Under the pieces are notes generated by a model. That model did not search any database, was not told where the DNA came from, and saw only the letters and a program-made list of their open reading frames with translations. Positions 56,002 to 64,000 of a DNA stretch of 64,000 bases are shown here, in pieces. How positions within the stretch are numbered: the first letter of the stretch is position 1; every line of letters starts with the position of its first letter. The translations under genes and the position numbers were made by a program. Source of the stretch: Henckelia pumila (taxonomy: Eukaryota > Streptophyta > Magnoliopsida > Lamiales > Gesneriaceae); the NCBI RefSeq assembly GCF_033568475.1, contig NC_133121.1:170191716-170255715 (forward strand), given 5' to 3'.

Positions 56002-57431
56002 TTAATGGTCAAAATAAATAGTGGTGCAACAATTAATGTCGCCCACTTTATAATGTTTTAACCGCTGACCATTTACTGTGAATGTACCCTTAGTAGGATC
56101 ACTAACCTCTTTTGCGCCAGAAGGATACACTTTAGAAACTTTGAACGGTCCTGACCATCTAGATTTCAGCTTACCTGGAAAGAGTCGCAATTTGGAGTTA
56201 TATAACAATACCGTGTCTCCCTCAGCGAACTCCCTTTATGGATTCTAGCATCATGCCATTTCTTTGTTTTCTCCTGGTAGATCTTGGCATTCTCGTAAGC
56301 TTGGTTCCTGAATTCCTCCATCTCATTGAGTTGCAACAGCCTCTTCTCACCTGTAGAATGAAAATCAAAGTTTAGAAATTTTATTGCCCAATATGCACGG
56401 TGTTCAAGTTCAACAGGGAGATGACAAGCCTTACAAAAAATCAGCCTATATGGTGAAGTTCCAATAGATGTCTTGAATGCAGTTCTATATGCCCACAATG
56501 CGTCATCTAAACGTAAAGACCAATATTTTCTACTCATGTTCACAGTTTTCTCCAAAATTCTTTTTAACTCTCTATTTGAAATCTCAACTTGTCCACTTGT
56601 TTGTGGATGGTAAGGTGTTGAAACTTAGTGGGTGACACCATATTTACTCAAAATATTTTCAAACTGTTTATTACAAAAGTGTGTGCCACCATCACTAATG
56701 ATTGCTCGAGGGGTGCCAAATCGAGTAAAAATGAGTTTTTTCAAAAATCTCACCACAACTCTAGCATTATTAGTGCGCAAAGCTTTTGCCTCCACCCACT
56801 TCGACACATAATCCACAACAACAAGTATATGTTTATTTGAAAAAGAACTTGGAAAAGGACCCATAAAATCTATTCCCCAAACATCAAAGATTTCACATTC
56901 AAGAATATTATTTAAAGGCAGTTCATGCTTCTTAGAAATATTACCAGTCCTTTGACACCTATCACATGCAGAAACACACTAGAAAGCATCTTTAAATAAC
57001 TATGGCTAATAAAAACCAGATTCAAGTACCTTTGCTGCAGTTTTTGTTGGGCCAAAATACCCACCTACCTCTCTGTCATGACAATGACTCATAATAGATC
57101 TCATTTCTTCTTCAGGAACACATATCCTAATAACATTGTCTGCACAAACCTTAAACAGAAATGGCTACTCCTACATATAATTCTTAACATCAGAAAAAAA
57201 TTTCTTTCTTTGATAAAAGGATAAATTTTGTGGGAGGATGTCACTAACAATATAATTTGCAAACTCAGCATACCAAGGCAATGCAAGAACATGAAGCAAA
57301 TTCTCATCAGGAAATTTATCATTAATCGCATCTATCTCTATAGCATGCTCATCAATTAATCTTTTTAGCCTAGATAGATGATCAGCCACAACATTTTCTA
57401 CACCTTTTTTTATCTCTAATCTCCAAATCAT
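56002..57431 (-). pseudogene. Athila-like pol, RNase H end and integrase
   Basis: Integrase core reads [17 protein letters not shown] and IISDGGTHF (56864-56625), then [19 protein letters not shown] and [14 protein letters not shown] (56555-56400), the Athila-type GxSPYRLVxGKxCHLPVE pattern with a Cys for Gly. The C-terminal [19 protein letters not shown] is in a second frame (56208-56002). The stretch 57170-56865 carries the zinc-binding part with several stops. Not functional. Confidence 0.88.
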
Positions 57432-58634
57432 ATTCTTGCAACAACAAAATCCATCTAATCAAACGAGGTTTAGCATCTTTCTTTGCAAGAAGATATTTAA
57501 GTGCAGAATGATCAGTGTAAACAATAACTTTAGCCAAACAAAGGTAAGAATGAAATTTATCGAATGCAAATACTATAGCCAAAAGTTCTTTCTCAGTGGA
57601 GGCATAATTCTGTTGTGCCTCATTCAAAGTTCGACTGGCATAGTAAATGGTGTGAAATACCTTATTCCTCCTTTTGCCAAGAACTGCACCTACCGCCGTG
57701 TCACTAGCATCACACATAAGCTCAAATGGCAGTTCCCAATCCGGTGCTACCAAAATAGGTGTTGTGATCAGCTTCTCCTTTAGCATTTTGAATGCCTGCA
57801 AACAATCAGAATCAAAATAAAAAGGTACATCTTTAGCTAACAGACTAGATAGTTGTTTAGAAATCTTAGAGAAATCCTTAATGAATCTACGATAAAAAAC
57901 AGCATGGCCTATAAAACTACGAACTCCCTTAACTGATATTGGTGGAGGTAATTCTTGTATCACCTGAATTTTTTCTCGGCCACTTCAATACCTTTTTGAG
58001 ATATTTTGTGTCCCAAGACTATACCTTCTTGAACCATAAAGTGACATTTTTCCCAATTAAGCACCAGATTAGTCTCCTCACACCTCGTCAAAACAAGATC
58101 CAAATTATTCAGACAGATATCAAATGATGAGCCAAAAACTGAGAAATCATCCATAAAAATCTCTAAAAAATCCTCTACCATATCATGAAAAATAGACATC
58201 GTGCATCGTTGAAAAGTTGCAGGTGCATTACATAAACCGAAAGACATTCTCCTAAATGCAAATGTGCCATAAGGACAAGTGAAAGTGGCTTTCTCTTGAT
58301 CCTCAGGTTCAATTGCTTTCTTATTATACCCAGAATAACCATCCAGAAAACAATAAAAATCAAATCCTGCAAGCCTTTCTACCATTTGATCAATAAAGGG
58401 AAGGGGAAAGTGATCTTTACCTGTAGCATCATTCAATCTCCTATAATCTATGCACATTGTCCATCCAGTTACTGTTCTAGTAGGAATCAGTTCATTATTT
58501 TCATTAGTAACAACAGTCATACCTCCTTTCTTTGGAGCACATTGGACTGGACTTACCCACGAACTATCAGAAATGTGATAGATAATACCTGCGTTCAATA
58601 GCTTGATAACTTCAGTTGTTACCACTTCTTGCAT
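57382..58634 (-). pseudogene. Athila-like reverse transcriptase and RNase H
   Basis: RT (58634-57960): CIDYRRLNDATGKDHFPLPF, FYCFLDGYSGY, FRRMSFGLCNAPATFQRC and the catalytic FMDDFSVFG. RNase H (57963-57382): [20 protein letters not shown] and [15 protein letters not shown] frame change separates RT from RNase H at about 57960. The FMDDFSVFG and GLCNAPATFQRC signatures are those of the Athila/Tat branch of Ty3/gypsy. RT domain residues look intact. Confidence 0.92.
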
Positions 58635-58658
58635 CTTTGGGTTGAGGCATCTTTGTGG

Positions 58659-59777
58659 CTATACCACAAGGCTGTATTTTTCCTCCGTCAGAATTTTGTG
58701 CATGCAAATTGAAGGACTAATCCGCTTGATGTCCGCTATCTTCCATCCGAACGCCTTTTTATGCTCTCTAAGGATCCTCAAGAGCTTTACTTCATTTGTG
58801 CCTGTCAAAGATGAAGAAATAATCACCGACAAAGAATTTTCAGAATTTAAATAAGCATACTTAAGATGAGAAGGTAAAGGTTTAAGCTCAAGAGTTGGTG
58901 GATCTTCAATTGATGGCTTTTGTGGCTTAATATCTCTTTGTCCCAACTCTCCAAGATTTCCACTTGAACGTCTTTTGTAAGTAGTATTAGCATTCAGCTG
59001 TGCAATTAACTCAATCTTCTCCTCGTCGTGCTCATCCTTGCCTTTTGGATTCACTAGACATCCCTCCAAACCTTCCTTGAATGTACCTCGCAAAAATTCA
59101 GCGGATAAAGCATCAATAACATCAATACTAAAACACATGTGCTCATTGTGTGGGTGTTTTAAAGCTTTAAAAATATTAAAAGTGACTTGATCCTCTCCCA
59201 CTCGAAGGATCAACTTCCCCATTTGAACATCAATAAGCGATTTCCCAGTAGCTAAGAACGGTCGTCCCAAAATCAATGGCATGTCTAAGTCTTCCTCCAT
59301 GTCTAACAAAAGAAAATCCATTGGAAAAATGAATTTATCCACTTTGACTAGAACATCCTCGATAATTCCTCGTGGATATGTGATGGATCTATCCGCCAAT
59401 TGTAGAGAAACTGTAGTAGGCTTTGGCTCACCCAATCCCAAGCGCCTGAAAATAGAAAAAGGCATCAAATTAATACTTGCACCCAAATCACATAAAACTT
59501 TAGTAAATGAAATGGAACCAATAGTGCAAGGTATTGAAAAACTCCCTGGATCTTTTAACTTTGGAGGTAATTTATTTTGAACAATTGCAGAGCACTCCTT
59601 AGTCAAATTCACAGTTTCAAATTCCTCCAATTTCCTTTTATTCGAAAAAATATCCTTCAAAAATTTAGCATAACTAGGCATTTGAAGTAAAGCATCATCA
59701 AATGGAATATTAATATGCAATTTCTTAAAACCCTCATGAAACTTAGCAAAACTAGCATCTACCTTTGCCTTTTTCAA
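58659..59777 (-). pseudogene. Athila-like protease region and pol N-terminal part
   Basis: The frame contains CTIGSISFTKVLCDLGASIN then LMPFSIFRRLGLGEPKPTTV and DMPLILGRPFLATG, the Athila-type retropepsin with DLGA in place of DTGA (normal for this clade). It shares the frame with RT; a stop just before the RT segment (about 58656-58661) separates them. The upstream part KFHEGFKKLHINIPF, ALLQMPSYAKFLKDI is the usual gag-pol linker of this group. Confidence 0.88.
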
Positions 59778-60075
59778 TGCTGCAGGAAATGGGGGAGGGT
59801 TACTTGCTTGCTTGGGTGGTGTGTTAGGTGTAGTGATAGAGGACTTACCTTTTTCGCTCTCCTTATTCTCTTGTTCATTCTTGTCCTCCTTGCAGCCAGT
59901 CTCTAAACCAATCTCTTTCCCACTCTTGAGTGATACAGCCTATGCTTGCTCCTTAGGATTCTTTTCAGTATCGCTTGGCAAAGTTCCTTGAGTTCTCCCA
60001 GCAATGATGTTAGCCAACTGTCCTAACTGAGTCTCCGAATTCCTAATAGATGCATCTTGATTTTGAATTCTAGTC

Positions 60076-61177
60076 TCAGTAGATGATATGAAATTGGTCA
60101 TCAAATCCTCCAAACTCGGCTTCTTGTCTTGCTGTGCAAATCCAGGTGGCGGTCATTCTGATTTTGGTTAGACCATGAGAAGTTTGGGTGATTCTTCCAT
60201 CCCGGATTGTAGGTATTCGAGTAAGGGTTGTTCGGTGGCCTATTTCCAACATAATTTGCATTCTCAGCTGGCTGAAATGGATTCCTACTTTGACACTCAG
60301 TGCTATCTGAACCTGCATTGCTGTCACACTCATACTATCTATTTTCTTGTTCAGAGATTCCAACTATGCAGAAATAGCCGTGAATTCATCAATTTGATGA
60401 ACTCCAGCTGGTTTCTTTGGAATATTCCTATCTGACTGCCACTGATAGGTGTGTGATGCTATATCTTTCATATGCCTCTTCCCGCGTTTTTCTCATGATA
60501 GTACCTCCTGAAGCTGCAACGATTGTTGAACGATTAGCAGAAAATAAACCATTATAAAATGTTTGTACCTGAATCCAGACAGGCAGCCCATGATGTGGGC
60601 ATCTCCTCAACAACTCCTTGAAACGCTCCCATGCCTCGTATAAAGTCTCTGTATCATACTGCACGAAGTTGGTGATATCATTCCGCATTTTTGCAGTCTT
60701 AGAGGGTGGGAAATATTTGGATAGAAAAGCTTTTGTCATCATCTCCCAAGTAGTTATTGACCCTGCAGGCAAAGAATTTAACCAAGATTTAGCTTTATCA
60801 CGTAAATAAAATGGGAATAAACGTAACCTGATAGCGTCGTCAGTAACGCCATTTTGCTTAAAAGTGTCACAAAGCTCCAAAAAATTTGCGATATGAGCGT
60901 TAGGATCATCTGTTGCAGATCCTCCGAATTGCACTGATGTCTGGATCATCTGAATGATTGCTGGCTTGATCTCAAAATTATTGGCTTGAACTCTTGGCTT
61001 TGTGATGCTAGACATATTGCCAAGAACAGTGGGCTGTACGTAGTCCATCATCTGTCTAGCAGCTGGCTCCTCTGTATCTTCTGCCATTGATTCTCGAGTT
61101 TCTCTTCGTCTTCTATGAAAAGTTCTTTCAATTTCTGGATCAAAAGGCACAAGTTCTTGCACCTCACTCCTTCGCAT
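60076..61177 (-). pseudogene. Athila-like gag
   Basis: ATG at 61177 (MRRSEVQELVPFDPEIERT). It reads through MMDYVQPTVLGNMSSIT, FLELCDTFKQNGVTDDAIRL and WLNSLPAGSITTWEMMTKAF, the Retrotrans_gag signature, then FVQYDTETLYEAWERFKELL. A frame change near 60430-60470 ends it; a further segment to 60076 continues in another frame. The 249-codon first part is open and could be made. Confidence 0.9.
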
Positions 61178-61320
61178 CCACTATAAAACAAATTCCTGCA
61201 AGAATAAATAAGAAAAATATAAGCTCGCGCAAGAATTTTAAAAAATTTCAGAACTGAAATAAACAAAAGTAATGGCTAAACTACAGTAAAACAATCTCTT
61301 ATGATATTGCTAAGAATTAG

Positions 61321-61338
61321 TCCCCGGCAACGGCGCCA
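61321..61338 (-). other. Primer binding site of the Athila-like element (tRNA-Asp type)
   Basis: On the reverse strand TGGCGCCGTTGCCGGGGA, six bases after the end of the LTR. This PBS is typical of several plant Athila-like elements. Confidence 0.88.
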
Positions 61339-61344
61339 AAAACT

Positions 61345-62315
61345 TGACCGTGCATTTTTTTAAACTCGAAAATAATAAAAATATCAAGGCACCAATTTAT
61401 TCACTAGCACGAATTAATACGCAAGTGTACGGGTGTCAAGTTTTAGTATAGATAGAAAAATAAGGGTTGTCGTTCCACCAGGACTAAATAACAAATACCA
61501 AATAAAATTATTTAAACTATATCTAACCAACAAAAAATGATTGAACAATTTAAATATACTAAAATAAAGTAAAAAACTCAAATTTCAACCAAAAAACAAT
61601 TAAAGCTAGCAAGGAAAAATTCAAGAGGAGAGAAATATCAAGATTTTGGTTCACCGTTGCAATTCCCTAAAATTTTCATATTATTTCTAATTGAAATTCC
61701 ATCTATTCTTAAGGTGACGGGTTCTCCTAATTTATTTAATATACTCTCTCGAGCTATATCAAACCTAATATTGAATTGTAACTAGTAACTCTAGTTCACT
61801 TATTTAACAAACAGTACCGCATTAAATATTCATGAAAACCACTAGCCTTTGATTAAAATAATCTATAGTTATCACACATGTATTTGATTTTATCTTGATC
61901 TCAATCTAAATCCACGACATAAATTATTATATCATATGATAATTTTATCTCTCAATCTCAATTATAATACACAAAATCATTCAAAAGTAGCTAACCTTTG
62001 AAAGCATTAAAACCAATAAAATATGCACTTAAGAATTCAAGAACTCAATGAATAATCAATAATCAAACAATAGGTTCAAGCAACGAATCCCCTAATCTCG
62101 ATACACAAAATTTAGTTCATAATTGTAATGAATAAAAGATGTTTGACAAAAGTTCTCAACGATTCAAACATAGTTTAATCCAAAATAAATTCAAGAACAG
62201 AGTCTAGAGGTTAGAATAAACTCCCGAAATTGCTTTCGTTGTTGAATTCTTCTCCAAAATCTGGAAGTGGCAGCCGAAAATCTGTCAAAATCCTCTCCCC
62301 CCTGTACGTGAATAG

Positions 62316-62370
<55 letters not shown>

Positions 62371-62917
62371 GCGGTTTTCTAGACTTTTTTCTTTGCAATC
62401 TCTTCTCCAAATGGGTATCACACGGCTGCTGTATTTTATGGGCTTTCTCACGGGCTGTGCATCCAATTTCCTTTTAGTTTAGGCCTCCACAACTAGAGAC
62501 ATATATGGCTCCTTCTTCTAACTTTTTTTCTCTTCTTTCTTGTTTGTTTCGGCAGCCTCAAATCACAAGTCCAAAAAAAATTTGTTTCCTTCTAAACTCT
62601 GAAGAGACGGTAATGGGCTGGACTTTTTTGCTTTCATCATGGGCTGGACTTATTTTTCTTTTATTTCTCATGCCATTCACTTTACCACAATTTCATTTCC
62701 TTTCTTCTTTCGTTTCAAGATACGCGTTCGGTTGACGTCGGGATACCGAAACTATGCAAAAACCTCAATTTTCCATCGTTTCAACTCATGTCGGTTGATT
62801 GGACCTATACGACAAGAAAAACCATGATTACGAGCCCTAAACAACAATTCACCCATTAAAATTCTATTTACTCAAGAACAAATAAATTAAATAATGTATT
62901 AAAATATTAACTTATCA
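61345..62917 (-). repeat. 5' LTR of the Athila-like element, 1573 bp
   Basis: Reverse-strand start TGATAAGTTAATA at 62917, end GCACGGTCA at 61345. An (AT)n run lies at about 62318-62368. No open frame is meaningful here. Confidence 0.8.
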
Positions 62918-63680
62918 GGTTTTGTCATCACCAAAAATAGGAAAATTGTTGAATCCTAACTTTTTGTGATAACAAAACAATATTTCTTTGTTTTAGTTCG
63001 GCCGCCGCTTACATATAAAACAGGTGTTCAAGAAAAGTCTACCGACTCCAATATATCAGCTGACCAAGAGATATCAACTGGAATGAACACTATCAGCTGA
63101 TCTTAGCACATCAACCGTTATCTGTCAACTGAGTTAAGAACATCAACCGACGTATGCTCAACTGATCTGGGTTATCAAAGCAATCATATCTACTGAACTC
63201 ACAAGTTGACAGGATATCTATCGTATTCAAGAAGTCACGAATTCCCAGTTTCTCAGAAAGTTGACAAGACAAATTAAATGCAAATGACGAAGCATTTAAG
63301 GAGCCGTCTGATAAAGTAAGAAAAGCCATAAATAGTAATTTAATTTGATGACACATTGAATAGACAATTTAAGGCGCTCCTAGTACAGACATTCAGAAGT
63401 TATTATCACATATCACAGATCAAGGACTGATATATGACACCAAAGACGTTTCCTACCGTTGATAGAAAGAAGAAGACGTTGAGCAAGCTGATATAAAAAT
63501 CAGAACTTACTCAGAATAAAACATAGAGCTACGCTTACAAAGATTTGCATACTTGAGCACTTGAAACCACTTCTCGAATACTCGACTGCTCACTCAACCC
63601 TTCGCTCAAAAGCATATCCGATCTATAAAGAGATCTTTTCAAGGGTTAATCAAATCCAGCTGTTGTTTGAAGAACACTGA
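62918..63680 (+). repeat. End of a copia element and its LTR
   Basis: GTCATCACCAAAAATAGGAAAATTG then TGTTGAATCC at 62947 match the 3' junction typical of copia elements (purine tract, then LTR starting TTGTTGAATCC; first run given in part: GTCATCACCAAAAATAGG). The LTR runs at least to about 63670; its right edge is not resolved. Confidence 0.55.
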
Positions 63681-64000
63681 AACGACCCTTCACCTCTATT
63701 TTAAATGAATTAATAATGAAAATGCAAATTTTAAACAAAAAAATTTTTTGGCATGACCTATCTATTTATATAACGACCCACCTGTCACAGACAGCAAATT
63801 TAAAATGCAACCAACAATACGAAATAAACTAGACCGAGAATTGAACGAGAACCGAAGAAAAAGATTCGACCTTCCAAACGTCCATAAATCATATACTTTG
63901 ATACTTACATGCCCAAAGACGATCAATAAATCTTTACGTTTACATTAATCCAAGTAACAAAATAAAAGACTATAAAATGTTAAAATAAACTTTTGCGGAA
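63681..64000. other. Unresolved repeat DNA to window end
   Basis: TGAAACGACCCTTCACC at about 63678 could be the start of another LTR, but no second copy is in the window. No gene seen. Confidence 0.3.

Larger units (their letters stand above)
54664..62917 (-). mobile_element. Athila-like Ty3/gypsy element lacking its 3' LTR
   Basis: Reverse-strand order: 5' LTR, PBS, gag, protease, RT, RNase H, integrase, 3' UTR. Several frameshifts and stops. It borders a truncated Tekay-like element (left) and the end of a copia element (right). Confidence 0.88.

Noticed and set aside
62191-62466. Reverse-strand frame with Tyr-Ile repeats
   Set aside because: Arises from the (AT)n microsatellite in the LTR.

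Overview
The window is nuclear DNA of a flowering plant. Evidence: a nine-exon brassinosteroid-signaling kinase gene with N-terminal MGCC, a plant-type complex I subunit with short GT-AG exons, DUF1985 (a plant-specific transposon-associated domain), and dense nesting of plant LTR retrotransposons and hAT elements. A dicot, possibly an asterid, fits, but the species cannot be fixed from sequence alone.

Three host genes look intact: a BSK1-like kinase (+, 16389-24210, 492 aa), an NDUFB2-like mitochondrial complex I subunit (-, 26028-27724, 63 aa) and a 106-aa two-helix membrane protein (-, 36638-38711). They form one gene-bearing island, interrupted by small mobile elements and by a retroelement cluster at 30.5-34.9 kb, and hemmed in by larger retroelements.

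Layout. 1-2 kb: end of a Ty3/gypsy pol with chromodomain and its 3' LTR. 2.2-4.3 kb: RNase H relic and a decayed copia gag. 4.5-6.8 kb: reverse-strand gypsy pol relic. 6.8-13.3 kb: reverse-strand Tekay/Del-like gypsy relic whose gag is split by a 3175-bp hAT transposon with perfect 12-bp TIRs and 8-bp TSD; its transposase has one frame broken only by five stops. 13.3-13.9 kb: LTR fragment of the family seen whole at 31.5 kb. 15.2 kb: foldback MITE. 16.4-24.2 kb: BSK1 gene, whose 3.6-kb intron 5 holds a 1.4-kb mini-LTR element and a hAT MITE, and whose intron 8 holds a 110-bp hairpin. 26-27.7 kb: NDUFB2. 28.7 kb: hAT MITE. 30.2 kb: CTCGCC minisatellite. 30.5-34.9 kb: gypsy fragments and a 5' LTR-PBS-gag-protease element with a MITE in its LTR. 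34.9-35.9 kb: inverted and direct repeats. 36.6-38.7 kb: membrane protein gene. 39.1-48.4 kb: complete young copia element with two 1882-bp LTRs about 1% apart and a 5-bp TSD. 49.6-50.1 kb: DUF1985 gene cut by the 3' LTR of a reverse-strand Tekay-like element (50.1-54.7 kb). 54.7-62.9 kb: reverse-strand Athila-like element with gag, protease, RT, RNase H, integrase, tRNA-Asp-type PBS and 5' LTR. 62.9-64 kb: end of a copia element.

No operon, CRISPR array, rRNA or tRNA gene was seen. The most notable structures are the hAT element in a precisely split gag, the probable GC-AG intron and hairpin of the BSK1 gene, the palindrome-rich LTRs, the copia element with a lost protease motif, and the interrupted DUF1985 gene. 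No wholly new biological system could be demonstrated.
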